A stretch of 64,000 nt of DNA, from assembly GCA_033297205.1 (NCBI GenBank), contig MU859074.1, positions 124,001 to 188,000 of the forward strand, read 5' to 3'. Shown here one piece after another: positions 46,001-58,528 of the stretch. How positions within the stretch are numbered: position 1 is the stretch's first letter; each line of letters begins with the position of its first letter. Source of the DNA: Pseudoneurospora amorphoporcata (taxonomy: Eukaryota; Ascomycota; Sordariomycetes; Sordariales; Sordariaceae). The notes under the pieces are model-generated. The model worked only from the letters and a program-made list of their open reading frames with translations. It made no database searches and was not told the DNA's origin. The position numbers and the translations under genes are program-made.

Positions 46001-48755
46001 GCGGCAGGTGCCCTTCTGCTTGGTTCCTCCTTCTTCACCGGGGAAAGAGTCGCCCGGGTTGTTGCTGAACGAGCGAGTGGCAGGTTGAACATTCCACTTT
46101 TGTCGATATCAGCCCACACTGGCTCCCGTCCTTCCTTCCTCCCACGGCATCTCTGCCCCCCCTGGCCCTGAAACTCCCGAGGTTCCAGCAGCTTGGGTCT
46201 ACCAGCCCGATTTTTAAATTGGGGAGTGGACGGGTGCCGCCACGGCGACTCCCTGGCGACTCCCGCTCCCTGGCGAGGCAGTGGGGGTTAGTGTGCTGAT
46301 AGTTCAGGTCCTGTATAGCGAACGCCGAAACGCTCCGGCTGACGATTATCGAGTCGTAGCACGGCGTCGTGGGCGGGAATGTGACTGCGTCCAGCACGGT
46401 GGGAATGAGATTATCTTTTCATTCTTCAAGGTCACGACGGCCCGTTGACCCTGATACGTCGATGTGCTGGGAGGCAATAAGGGTCGAGATTGGATCTCTG
46501 CACTAATAGGCTGTTGAACCACCAAAATGTTTAAAAAGTGCAGAGTAAGAGACATCGAACTTGGCATCGTTGACGATGTATCTTTTTCGTGAACAATGGA
46601 AGATGAGCACTGTGCTAACCACACCGAACACTTGTACGTATCCAGGGCGCCGTCGTTACAGCTAGCAAGCCACGCATTGCTCGGTGTAATCAAAATTCGG
46701 CCATCATTAACCTGGTAGCAGGTCGCGTGACGGGAAAATTATGGCCTGGCTTTAATTGATTCGAGACCGTTGTTGACGTTTTCACCATTAAGGGATTTAT
46801 GAAGTTTGCAGCACATGCGATGCATCAATGCAGTGGCATGGCATGGCAGAGCATGGCAGCAGCCTCCCTCCATTGGTGACACAACATCACCGACTCTAGG
46901 CGTGATGAAGATGAAACATTTTTTCATCCTCCCAGGGGCGCCTCTTTGGGCGTCAGTCCAGTCGATCGGCAATCATCAAAGAGCGCAGAAGCTGCCGTGG
47001 ACATTTTCAGCAGTAGCCGGCCTTGACGAGACCCCCACGTTGTCCCAATCATTTGTGATAATCAAGTCATTTTCCAATCACCGCCAAGCTTGAGGCCGTA
47101 TGTCTCTACTTGGCTGTAGACAGTATACAACCAAATGCGACGAGCTTACCGGGCACTTCGGCGTATGCAAGCCATCAGCCGGCCAGACCTAACAAGGCTA
47201 GAATTGCTGCATATCTTTTGGTGAGAGCCTTGATTTTGGGACCGAAAAAGGCACCTTGGGATCTGGCTCCGGCCGTGTGGGCGAGGGCGAGTGAGGTGCT
47301 GAGAATCGCGTTCGTCAAACGGGACTTTGGATCCGACCTGGATGGTTGAGGGACAAGTTGGATGTCAAGTCGAAAAAAGCGTCTGTGCTGTGCTTATTGG
47401 AGATGGGATGCAGACGAGTCTAGATCTCCTTAGCAAGATCTGCCAAGATGCTAACCACATTTACCGCTTTTTGGGCTGAGTTGGCGCGGCTACTGTTAGT
47501 GCTTGCTGAATTACTCATGTTATTGGCTCCCAGCTAAGAGGCTGTGGAGCTTGCGCATGTCAATTCAACGGACAATTCAACAAGGGCAATTTAACTTGAC
47601 CTCTTTCAAATTGGATTCTGCCACGCAATTGATCGACACCTTGTCACCTTTTGATCGTCTCCTGTACTCATCATCGGCCGTCACCACCACCAGTCATCCT
47701 TCCCCTCTCCACCTACTTTTACGGCGACGACATTTCTTTCACCAACTGCGCTTCTGGAGTCGAAGCCTGGACTCCATGCCCACCCAACTCCTAGATATCG
47801 ACGAAAGACTATGCTAAATATTATTCACGGTCAGTCCTCCCAAGTCTTGTGTAGCACGCCCTAACAACTAGCCGCCACCTCGTGAATAGCTTCCAACATG
47901 GCGTTTTTCCCTGACGAATACCGGTTCTTGCCCTCTGAGAGGCATGGGCACGACAAGGCAGCCACGGGTTGAAGCCTGAATTCAGCATTGCCCCTGACGC
48001 TCGATATCGGACGTTGCGTGAACCGACAAGCCAAGAAAAGAGATAGCTGGGTGTGCTCGAGCATAAAAAGTCTATCGGGGGTCTTTGCGCGGACTCCAAC
48101 CGGTAGAATGCCCACTTCCGGGTAACTGCAGTTGATCTTCTTGCCGACAACTTCTCCCGTAGCGTACGGACAAGAGCAAGGCGAACGGGTCCGGGACCGT
48201 CGCGGTAGCCGTCCGGCCTCTCGACATGGCCAAAACGCAAGCAGCCAAAAGACCTCCACGTGGCGGACATGCTCCCCGCGAAAGCCCCCAACGGCCAAGG
48301 CACAAAACCAAGGGTCATCCACAATCTAATCAAGTGTTATCGACGGGACCCCATATAGGAGGCTCAAACTGGTACACCAACCATAATTGCATCCGTACCA
48401 ACGGGTCCGACATTCGCTGGGCAGCACTCTACCACACTTCCTCTAGCGTCGGCAACAGCCGCTGTGGTTTGGCTTGCTGGACTCGCCTTAGGCTTTATTT
48501 CAAGCCGAGTTGTGGACAGCCAAAAGCATCACTCGATCAGACCTATACTACCGCTTCTACTCAACCATAACAGATATGCTCTGTGGGCTTATTGGAGAGA
48601 TGCTGCATATGCGCTAAGAGGAAGCTAAAATCGCCCGCATAAGCTGTGACTTTCCCCAAAAGAGGAGATCTGTCACAGATGAGTAGATGCGGTATGCCAC
48701 CATGACACCAAAAATATGGCAGTAGTCAGCAAGACGGAAATCAAGTACCAGGTAA
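43016..48755. other. Gene-poor region, left part
   Basis: Between the aldolase start and the first MITE-like element I found no gene with domain or splice support. The first ~300 bp should be the aldolase promoter. A GGCATGGCATGGCAG short repeat lies near 46836-46850. GC content appears ordinary, with no obvious AT-rich RIP-like decay. Confidence 0.45.
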
Positions 48756-49079
48756 GGGCGTGATCGGCTACCTGGAAATGCAGCCTGGAAATGGTGGCTT
48801 GGAAATGGATTTCCGAAGTTGTGCACAGGCCATTCGGAAATGGTTTGGAAGTGATCTAGTTCCAGGATCGATTTCCAGAAGTCTAAAGGTCCGGAAGCTG
48901 TTCGTTGGAGTTTTGGGGTGAATATAATTATTTGATTGGTCATTAGCACTATTGTGGGGTAAAACGATTTCCGAGACTCGATTTCCAGCTGGAAGACTTC
49001 CAGGTCTTGTCGAACAGCACTTGGAAAAAACGACCTGGAAGACTTCCGAGTCCTGATTTCCAGGTAGCCGATCACGCCC
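48756..49079. mobile_element. MITE-like element A, 24-bp perfect TIRs, TAA target-site duplication
   Basis: The 324-bp element starts GGGCGTGATCGG at 48756 and ends with its exact inverse at 49079. The TIRs are 48756-48779 and 49056-49079 with no mismatch. TAA flanks both ends (48753-48755 and 49080-49082). Inside are many short TGGAAAT/ATTTCC and CTTCCAG motifs in both orientations, so single strands could fold extensively. No transposase is encoded. The 3-bp TWA duplication fits PIF/Harbinger-type mobilisation by a transposase elsewhere. Confidence 0.9.
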
Positions 49080-49082
49080 TAA

Positions 49083-52000
49083 GATTTCAAACAGTATCTC
49101 ACCATCTAAGAGTATTGCATCAACTACTTCACACCCTTACAGCCGACTTGCATATTCGGTCATCTGACGGGGAAAGTCGACCAATCGAGTTCACCAAGGA
49201 GACCCTACATTCGTGTACCTCTGCCCATGTTGGTCAATTCGATGACCCCTTTCTAGTCTGAGCCAAGAACTCGGTTGTTGCTGCACGTCAGACTCGCCGC
49301 ACTGGGAGTGAGTGGATAGTGTGCACGTCGATGAGGGTCATGGCGGGACCGAGCCGCTAATTTTGTCCGCGATCGAACATGCTCGTCGCTTACTGTTCGT
49401 AGCTCTACCACTACGGTTAACCGCTTCGTGGGGGTGAGATGATGTTTGGAACGAGATATGTTTCCAGCATACAGTACACGGTGTACTTGTCTTGGTCTTT
49501 TAACACTGTGTGCTATACTTACCATAAGATATTCAAACCTCGAGTTCCCACGCAGGACCACGCTCAAAAGCAACAAGAATACATTAGACGGCGAAAAGGT
49601 TCCTTGCATACTCAAAACCAATTATTGGCCATGGCCCCAATTCCTCGATCAAAAACGCACCAGCGTTGCGATCGACTTCAACTAGCAACCATCACCGTAT
49701 CTGATTCTGCAGATACTATGCATAAAGACATCACGAGGCGCGCAAAAATTGGCCAACAAAACGACCCACTCCGAAGCGTAGAAGAGTCGGGAAAATGATA
49801 CCTTGGGGCCTTGGTGTGTAGTCCGGATACGTCCAACAGCCCTAACGACTTACACCGTACGGTACAGAGAGAGTACCCGGAGACATCCCGCGCTTGAGAC
49901 CATCCGGCGGAAGCTAACGAGGATTTGGACAATTTTCTGTCATCGTGCACACGAGGCGGCCTCAGCAGGGATAGTAGGCGCGTTGAGGAGTAAGGAGAGG
50001 TGTGTAATCGAAAGCTGGACAGGAGAAAAGGCGGGAAGTTGAGGTGAGTGTGTGAAACGTGAAGAGGGGCTGAAGTTCCATCAATCCAGCGTCGGCTTTT
50101 ACCCCTCTCCAGCTTCCTCACAATCATTGACTGATATGGTAACTTCCCTCGTTTCTGTTACTCTTCCTGATCCCGCTCGCCTTGCTTTTGAACAGCTCGT
50201 TGGGGTATTTCCGCGGGTAGGGATAGTTTGCCCATACTTTGGGTTTTCCATGCCGATTTTGACGAGTGTCGTTCTCAACGTGGGCTTCCCAGCGCATAAA
50301 CCCCTGACTACCTTGGTCTATTCTTTACCTCTCTACTGCAACCTTTATCCACCAATTCCCTTTCTCGTCACTGCAACAGACTCCATTTTCCCCATGATTC
50401 ACGTCGTCCAGCGGGCTCCTTTCCCCCCCGCCTTTCTCCATCACAGTTCGAACTGCCACAGCGTTACGTTTTGCTCAGCGCACCCATCTCGTACGCGAGC
50501 CGCGACATTTCCGTTTGACATGACATGTTATGCCTGAGGTAAACACACCTTCAAGTTTCGTAATGAAGTATGTCTTGGCTACAAACCTTGGTTTTTCCCA
50601 CGGGAATATGGCCGAGGTAAAGACGCCCCACGGAGACGACCACTACACCAAAAAAACATCGACCATTCAGCCAACGTTGTGGGGGAATAATCGCCACAAT
50701 GAATCGTACCCCCACTCTTCCCATCGGCCCCCATTGCCTTTTACGGACATGGAGACCCCCAACTTACACTGACCCCCGCAGATATGCACAAACCCTCATT
50801 AACGACACTCTACGTACGGATTCGAGAAAAAGTGACTTCACCACACACGCACAAACTTTCTTGTCGTATGATCGGCTGCCTCCTTCGAATCATTGGGACT
50901 GGCCACCGATGAGGCATTCACCGGTTCTTGGTTTTGCTTTTTCCGGTACCGCCATCGAACATCATCATGTGAGGTCGATCCTGCTTGATGATCGATGATC
51001 CTGACTGGTTATTCTCCATGATGCCAGATGCTGTGCAGTTGAGTACCCAATGCGACCTCGCATTTAATCCAGATTACACTTCATTGGGGGTGTTGGATGA
51101 GAACAGGAACTCGAGAACTCGGCATGCTTTTTTCCCGACCTCTTCTCTTTTGAGTGGAAGAAAGTCTTGGATGGGGGTGTCCTAAACTTTTACTTGGTGG
51201 GCATCACGAACAGGAGATTCCAATTCGTTTACGTGGGTCTATGATGACAGACTACATACAGCAACTATATCATCAAGTTGCGTTGAAGGGTGTTCATCTG
51301 GGAGTCCTCTCAGCTGTCACTGTCCTGCCCAGCCACCTTGTCAGCCGGCCAAGAATAAAAGAAAGCACATGAAATGAGTAACCAAGAACAAGCTCCAAGA
51401 GCCCAGGCTGATCTTACTCGTTTGGGGACTCTTCGTTGCCCACACCAGCTTGACCGGTCACCCTTACTCACTCGCTTTAGGCTCGCTTAAGCGAGCTCTT
51501 CCTAGAAGAGAAGGGGTATCATGATACAAGTAGAAGTGCGTACGGGCTTTAGGGTGGTGGGAACCTACGGACGTGTACCAGATTCGTAACTCATCAGTCG
51601 TGAACACAGGACTACCATGAAGGTAGCGATATAAGTCTAGTTTGTAGAATAACATTCAGAACCCAGGCTTATCTGAATTATGGTATAGAATGCCCTTCAT
51701 CTGGTTCTCCGATCTTTTTTTGCTTAGACCAGAGAGCTTCGTACGATAGTACGGACGGTGTTGTTCAGCGTCGAATGGTTTGCTGGATCTCCCGATGCGT
51801 TGATAAGTACCAAACATCTGACATCAGGTCGAACCAAAAACGGTACTTGCTGCGTGATGAATGACCTGGGCTGCTCGGCGACCTCGACGAAAGTCAGCGG
51901 CCACCCACTACTTCTGTTTTCCACCACTGAGAACTTGCAGGTGAGAGTTGAGGATTGGCGTGAACCCTCACGCTATGATTGACACATGAGACTGCTCTTT

Positions 52001-52301
52001 CCTCTCCTCCTCTGCTCGAGCCAGGCAGGGACCACCTGCCTACTGGCACCTATTAGTTCTTTTCCTGTCGTAGTTTCCACTCGTTCCACTATCAAGTCTC
52101 CCGTCCCGCCAGACGCTCCTTCCCTCTCGACACTCCAGTGTTTACCACCCCATCCCTCCTTCCTCAACGGGAATCCACAGTTCGCACATCAGACAGCAAA
52201 CAACCGCCTGCCATGTCGCACCTTCCCTGAGCTGCCTTCGCTTGTCCGTTATGATGAGCTCCGTTCGAAGGATCTTCAACAAGGAAATCAAAAAGAAAAA
52301 A
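49083..52301. other. Gene-poor region, middle part
   Basis: No gene is supported. A perfect 16-bp palindrome (GCTCGCTTAAGCGAGC) lies at 51481-51496. The frames here are short and lack splice-supported extension. Confidence 0.45.
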
Positions 52302-52396
52302 TCGCGGTTAGTATAGCGGTCAGTACTCTCGTTTCCCAAAAAGTTATCCATGGGCAAGGAATAATGAGTGACCCGGGTTCGTCTCCCGGATTGTGC
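52302..52396 (+). tRNA. tRNA-Gly(CCC)-like gene with intron, possibly degenerate
   Basis: A cloverleaf can be drawn. Acceptor 5' strand is 52302-52308, D-arm 52311-52326 (GTATAGCGGTCAGTAC), anticodon stem CTCGT/ATGAG, loop TTCCCAA with anticodon CCC at 52335-52337. An intron of about 24 nt follows the anticodon, and the T-stem is CCGGG/CCCGG at 52373-52389. The A-box matches. Oddities are a T-loop of TTCGTCT in which the invariant A58 is T, and an acceptor stem with three G:U pairs and one mismatch. A T-rich stretch including T31 downstream could end Pol III transcription. It may be a pseudogene. Confidence 0.5.
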
Positions 52397-52426
52397 AGTG
52401 ACTCTTCCCTCTTTTTCTGGCCTTTT

Positions 52427-52428
<2 letters not shown>

Positions 52429-52459
<31 letters not shown>
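52429..52459. repeat. T31 homopolymer
   Basis: Thirty-one consecutive T on the plus strand begin 33 bp after the tRNA-like sequence. It could act as a Pol III terminator but is far longer than needed. Confidence 0.9.
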
Positions 52460-53026
52460 CTTGTGACTCCATCTCGTGTCGAATTCTCCAGTCCCTTATC
52501 GTTGCTCAATGGTATATGTACCTTTCTTTCCCTATGGTTGTTGGGCATGATAGATGTAAAGCTTTTCCTGCGTTGTCACGGGATAACATTGCCTACGGTA
52601 TATAGCGTACCCTTCTGAGTTGTGCTGGCAAGCAGGATATGGTCTATCTTTTGGTGGTTTCCATTGTGCACCCAGCCCGTGAGATGTGCGACTGGCTCTC
52701 AGGTATCTTAATGATCACCAGGTGAGGTGATTGCTCAAAGATTGGATATCAAGAATGGTGATCTGAGGAAATTCTAACGTAGAGTCTCTTCGCTCGGTCA
52801 ATCAACACTTAGTCTAGAAAGGTAACAAGTGTCAGACCTGTGATGTCTCACACAAGAGACATGTCAAGCTGTCCAAATATTACGGTTTAATGCTCATGCA
52901 CAACGACAAGCGGTACAGAATGTTGACCAAGCCGGCGTATATCATGGCCCTAAAAGACATTGCACATTTATGTACATAATACGCTCTTTATACAACAAAA
53001 ACATGTGGGTATCACTCGTCGAATGT
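52460..53026. other. 3' flank of the MFS gene
   Basis: About 570 bp without a gene; the right end should be the 3' untranslated region of the transporter. Confidence 0.55.
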
Positions 53027-54945
53027 TCAAACTTTCTCCTTCTCCAACACCTCAACAACAGGCTTCACCTCCTCACTCGCATTTGCACTCACGGCCGTCG
53101 CCGGCTTTTCCACTCCACCAGCTTCCTCATCAGCGAGCACCTTCTTCTCCTCGGCGGCCTCCTCCTTCTTCCCACCCCTCTTTTTCTGGATCTTCTTCCA
53201 GTCCAACCCACAAGCCACGGCAAACGCACAACACGCGCACCCCACGGTGATGTAGTAGCTGTGTCTCAACCCGTCCAAATACGCCTGCAGCACGGGCTCA
53301 ATCAGATCCTCGCGGCCCATCTGCGTCAGGATCGGTCTCACTTGCGAAGCGCCGCTGTTGATGAAGATCTCGGGAGGGATACCGGGGGCGTTGCGCTTAA
53401 CACCTGCCGTCAACCCGTTCTGGAAGACAGACTGGGATACGGCAATGAAGATGGCGCCGCCGATGGACTGGTGGAATTGCACGCAGGCGGTGGCGACGGG
53501 GATCCATTCGAGGGAAACGGTGTTTTGGACGACGAGCACGCCGGCCTGGAAACCAACACCGATGCCGAGGCCGGTAATGACCTGGTAGCCGAACCATTCG
53601 CGGAGAGGACTGTTGATGCCGAGGGTGGTGATCATACCCGCACCGACGCTGAACAAGACCATGCAAGGCAGGATGAAGGGGTTATAATATCCCACGACGG
53701 TGATGAGACCGCCGGTGCTGACCGAGGTGATGACGACTGAGATGAGCATGGGCAGGAGCTTGATGCCGGCTTTGACGGCGCTGTCGCCTTTGATGGCTTG
53801 GAAGTAGAGGGCTGTTGTGTCCCAGTTAGCTTTCTGTTGTCCCCCATTTCACGTCCCGGGAAGTAAGTGCCAGAGCAGGGCAACTTACACAAATAATAGA
53901 CCAAACTAAAGAACCCCGCGCCAAAGAAGAAGGCAAAGAACATGGCACAGACCACATTCCGGTTCCTATACAGCCTGGGCGGAATCGTGCCCCTATCGCC
54001 CTTCCACTTCTGAATCCCCACAAACATCAATCCCATCACTCCGGCGCCCACAAAGAGCCCAATGATCCTCGAATTGTTCCACGCATACTCGGCCCCTCCC
54101 CACTGCAGCGCCAGCAACAACATGATAATCGCCGGGATCAGCACCGCGGTACCGATCAAATCCAGCTTCTTCACCCTCTCCAGAGCCGTCAATCCCATGG
54201 GATTGTCCTCCCTGTTGATATGCAGGAAAACAAAGATGGCAACGATGGCCACCCCGCCAATCGGCAAGTTCACATAAAAGCACCACCGCCAGGTAGCCTT
54301 GCTATCGGTGAAGGCGCCCCCCAGCAGCGGGCCCGCTACCGACGCAATCCCCCACATGGCGCCGATCAACCCGAAGGCCATCGGGCGGCTCCTCAGCGGC
54401 AGCGTATAACTCAGGATAACCACTCCACCACTGAACATGCCCGCCGTGCCCATGCCGGCTACCGCTCTGCCCACAATAAACGCATTACTCGTCGGCGCCA
54501 CGGCGCATACCAGACTGCCAATCTCAAACAGCAAGATAGCGCAGAGGTACACGAACTTGACGCTGAACATGCGGTACAGGGTGCCGTAGGTAGGCTGCAA
54601 GCACGTTGTTGACAAGAGATAGGCGGCGCCGTACCAGCCAATGTCTTTCACCGATCCGTACTCCTGGGTGATGGCGCCGAGGGCGGGCGCGATGATGGTT
54701 TGGTCGAGAGCTACCAGGAACACGGCCAGGCAGAGGGAGGCGATGATGAGGATTAGTTTGAGACCTTTGGGGTAGATTGGTTCGGGGGTTGTGGCTGACG
54801 AGGCGCTGGATTTGGTGGTGAGGTCCGGGGCTGGCGCGGCGGGACCGGCGACGGATTCGGTGGTTGTGTTGGTTGCTGCGCCTGCGGCTTCGACCATGGT
54901 TACCGGGTCGGGGTGCACGCCGGACTTTTCGAGGTCGGCAGTCAT
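53027..54945 (-). CDS. MFS transporter, DHA2 (14-TMS drug:H+ antiporter) family
   Basis: There are two exons, 54945..53889 and 53811..53027, with a 77-nt intron (GTAAGT...GCTAAC...AACAG), giving 613 aa. A disordered, Ala/Thr-rich N-terminus of about 60 residues precedes TM1, with family motif LDQTIIAPALGAIT. Motif A-like YGTLYRMF, motif C-type GPLLGGAFTDSKATWRWCFYVNLP and many hydrophobic segments match 14-TMS exporters. Exon 2 continues YYLSLYFQAIKGDSAVKAGI and ends in a Lys/Glu-rich cytosolic tail. It probably exports toxins, drugs or a metabolite at the plasma membrane. No biosynthetic cluster adjoins it, so the substrate is unknown. Confidence 0.93.
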
Positions 54946-56540
54946 GGTTTTGGTAGGTTCGTGGCTGTGGCGGCGCTCGGTATTTGGTTAACCCACCCTC
55001 TAGAAGTCGCCTGTCGTGCTCACTCCCGCATAGCTGAATGTTAGTATGCAAGGGAACTGCGAAATCTGCCTGACCGTTTGGGACTCGATACCGATGCGAT
55101 GCAATTGCTGTGCTGTGTGTGAGGTCGGTAGTTGTAAGAGTTATAAGGAGGAAGATAAATGGATGGTGACGAAAATGTGAGGTTATGTGAGTGATCCGTT
55201 GTCAGTGTTCCCTTTCCTTCCTTGCATCCCCGTTCGGATTCGCATCCCTCACTCCATCATCCATGCACCATGTTGTTTCCCTCCCGCTCCCAAAACCATG
55301 TCGTCCATGCGAGTGAGGATCCAACGATGGATTCCGGCGTGACCCTCCCCACCGGAAGGCACCTTTCCGCAATCAAGCAATCTGGGGCCGCTTTAGCCTA
55401 GGCCGGTTTAGGGGTTAGCGTCCCCTGTGGCCCTGTGGCCCTGTGGCCATGCATGCTGGATGGAGCCTGAGACAAGCTGGACAGGTGGATCATATGTTGT
55501 GGACATGTGGTTGTCCAAGATGTTTGACTGATCCCGTGATAGGTAACCTTTCTTATTTCGGTCAATAGCTTCCCTCTGACTGTATGCTGCACATCCATTC
55601 GCGATGGACGCTTTCATCGCTTGTCAGTCGCCATCGGAGCCGCAACCGTCTCATCTTTTACATCTTTCAGTTCGTTGAACGAAGCGACGGGAAGCCCCAC
55701 CTCCACCCACGGGATCTCCACCCACTCTTCCCTTGTCGTTCGGCATCCTGTTCATCCCGACTTCCGACTTTCGACTTTTGCTGACAACATGTGGACCATC
55801 GGGTGTAATTCTGATATTGATGGCACGAGTGGCGGGTCAAGTGTATTACTGATGATTGATCATGTCCACAGGGTTGATGATTATTTTAATGACAATCTGA
55901 TAATTGACGGGAGCCGCTTTCCATCTGATGATGGACTTTTGGTGTTGTTATAAGCTTAAATGCCACGCCACGCCACGCCATGCCATGCCCGGGCCACGCC
56001 GGCGCCATCTGGCTGTCAATCTGTCAAACCGCAAGGCAACAAAGTGCCATCGGATGTCAAAAAAGTTGACATGGCCACTGGTGCGACTCGTAAATATTGA
56101 ATGGGAATCATCGCCAATATATTCATTGATGCTATCTGCCTATCATCTAAAGCGACCATGCTGACCATCAAAGCGTTCGGCTGCCCTTATCATACGCAGC
56201 ACAGATTTGCGGACTACAATATATCTCTCCTGCGTTGCTTTGTTCCACGTCTCTCCAAGGAGCACCCGTCCTTAATCACCTTCCTCTTCGCCAGTTGCGC
56301 CAAACTCCCAGACCCATCAAACCATAACTCCGTTTTCTCTTAAGCAACCCATCCAGCCAACCGGCCAAGTTACACCAGACATGCATCGTGGGTTTAGGCC
56401 CGCCTGCCGTATATACAGTCAACAAAGTCATGGAAACAATAATAATTATACGCAGGAGCAGGGGAGCACGACAAAAGGGACACAAAAGCCACAAAAGCCA
56501 GAAAAGCCAACGAGGGGAGGTTCGCAGTTTTGGTTTTTGC
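54946..56540. other. Intergenic region between MFS promoter and RXT2 3' end
   Basis: About 1.6 kb without a supportable gene. It includes a 9-bp tandem repeat (CCCTGTGGC-type, about three copies, 55424-55451) and a CACGC/CATGC 5-bp repeat near 55962-55986. Confidence 0.5.
55424..55451. repeat. Short tandem repeat, 9-bp unit
   Basis: Three consecutive copies of CCCTGTGGC-type sequence in the MFS upstream region. Confidence 0.8.
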
Positions 56541-58528
56541 TTACTTCCGGTTCCGCGTCTTCTTCTGCGTCACCGCCGTCTCCTCCTCCACCTCATCCTC
56601 TCCCTTCTTCAGGTCTTCGGTCAGTCCCCACTCTTCCTTGTCGTACCAGTCCTCGCCGTCCGACATGTCGCGGTTGGCTCCGCTGTGCGCTTCGGCCTTG
56701 GCCCACGAGAGCACCGTTTGTCGGTACCGGTCCGCTTTGCGCAGACCCTCGTATAGCTTGCGGGTGCCGCGGCAGACTTCTTCCTGCTTCTGCACGTACA
56801 GCTGGAGCAGCCGCCGCACGTCTTCGGCTTCTTGCTCGGGGAGGCCAAAATCGCGGTCTGGGTGAGAGGTTCGTGGGGCGAGGAAGATAGGGTGGATGTA
56901 AGGTTCGTCGAGGAATTCCTGTAGTGCCGCTACTGATGCCACGGTGCTGAGGGCAGCGTCACGTTGAGCATTAGCCTTGGCTCGCAAGTCCTCTACGCCA
57001 TGGACGAGTTGCTCCTCTTGAGGTTCTTGGTCTGGTTGTTGTTGTTGCTCGAGTTCGTGCCTTGGTTGATCCGCGTTCTTCTCTGGCTCGGCACCTGAAG
57101 CCGCTGGTTGATCCTTGCCAGTTTCACCGTTGGGCGCGTTTGCCATTTCCACGTCTTCAGATGCTGTCATTGCTGGTTCAGTCTGTCCATCTACCGGCGG
57201 TGTGGGTGCCGATACTGGTTGATCTGCCTTCGTAGTTTCGTCTGCGCTTTGTGTGGTTACCTCGGTGATTACTGTCTCCGGTTGCGCTTGCTCGGGCTCC
57301 TTGCTTGTTTCGCCGTTGGGTACGGGAACCTCCGTGTTATAACCAATGGGTGCTGACTCGAGTAGTTCTGTAGATTCGGCCATCTCAACATCTTCATCTG
57401 TCGTCTTCTTTCCGTTGACCTTTGGCGCGCTGTCCTCTTCGGTTTCCTCCTTCTCCTCTGGGTGTGTGTCGGCATCGGGAAGATGTTCATCATCAGAGAC
57501 TGAATCCGGAGCAGGTTTATTCCCACTATCGCCATTTGCCTGGCCAGACTCCTCTGGTTCCGTGGCGGATGCCTCATTCTCGTTGCCATCGACAGGCCCG
57601 TTCTCAATCGTCTTGGTATTGTTGCCAGCCGATACGGCATCAGCAGCATTCGGGATCCAATTGCTGACCCATTTGATGAAGCTCGAGGTATCCTCAAAGA
57701 GATCGTGGTCGGTGGATTCAATCATCATGCCGCACGGCGCCCACGAGTTGTCGCCGACGAATTTGGTAAGCAGCGGTTTGACCTTCCACAAGGCAACATT
57801 CTCTCTTCGGCTGAGGGAGTTGGCCTGGTTCGCGAGTTCGGTCAGGGCTTTCGATTTGAACGGTCGCGACAGGGTCGGGTGATTCGGTAGGTCGGTGACG
57901 GATGTAAGGGGTGCGAGTAGTTCTATATGAAGCTTGGTGTCAGCACCTCTTATTGTGAATCGACAGGCGCAAATTACCACTCACGTTCTAACCGAATCGT
58001 AGCGTATGGGTTCTCCTCCATGGTAGCGCTTATTGCTTCCTGGACGCGCTCTTCGTTATCGTCACTATCGATATCGTAGCCGTCCTCATCGATGAGGGGC
58101 GGGTTCTGGTTGATGACGGCGCGTTGATAGCCCCCATGTTCGGCGACCTGGTAGCACTCACAGGAAGAGTCAGTCTTGGTGCGTCCTCTCCATTTGTTCT
58201 TTGCTGGTTCCCCAACGTAAAGCCCTGACGCCTTGTACATGCGCGTAGGGTTTCACACACCTCCTTGTAGGCTGCTGGTCCATTCGCGTTCGCAAGACGG
58301 CCTTGCTTAACAAATCGTGCGCGTTTCTTGAGCTTGTAGCCTCGGTTCGTGTTGTGGTCGATTGACGTGTCGGAGTCAGATTCTGTCCAGCGTAGACAGA
58401 TGGTGGACACGGTTAGCCACGGAAGCGCGAACATGGGAATACCACGACGTACCATAAGCTTTCCTCTTCAGCGTCTTCCTTATGGACACAATGGTGTCCA
58501 TGATCATGGCTTGTTGTTGCGTCGACAT
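56541..58528 (-). CDS. rxt2: RXT2-like subunit of the Rpd3L histone deacetylase complex
   Basis: There are four exons, 58528..58453, 58382..58261, 58147..57985 and 57922..56541, with introns of 70, 113 and 62 nt, giving 580 aa. The N-terminus MSTQQQAMIMDTIVSIRKTLKRKAYESDSD leads into the RXT2 N-terminal domain: NRGYKLKKRARFVKQGRL, GPAAYKEVAEHGGYQRAVINQNPP, DEDGYDIDSDDNEERVQEA and ENPYATIRLEQLLAPLTSVTDLPNHPTLSRPF. Each conserved block spans a splice join, which supports the model. The rest is acidic and Thr/Pro/Glu-rich, with a conserved-looking end (FLDEPYIHPIFLAPRTSHPDRDFGLPEQEAEDVRRLL and a basic RNRK terminus). It should act in nucleus-based transcriptional repression. I first thought of a PP4R2 subunit because of the acidic tail, but the domain order fits RXT2. 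Confidence 0.9.

Noticed and set aside
47110..47349. 80-codon frame (LAVDSIQPNATSLPGTS...) in the gene desert
   Set aside because: It starts at TTG, has no domain and no convincing splice sites; composition alone is not enough.
51481..51496. Perfect 16-bp palindrome GCTCGCTTAAGCGAGC
   Set aside because: No adjacent gene, T-run or second copy gives it a role; one such palindrome is not striking in a 64-kb window.
56541..58528. First reading of the RXT2 gene as a PP4 regulatory subunit R2
   Set aside because: The acidic tail is similar in composition, but the N-terminal blocks (NRGYKLKKRARFVKQG, INQNPP, NPYATIRLEQLLAPLT) are RXT2-type.
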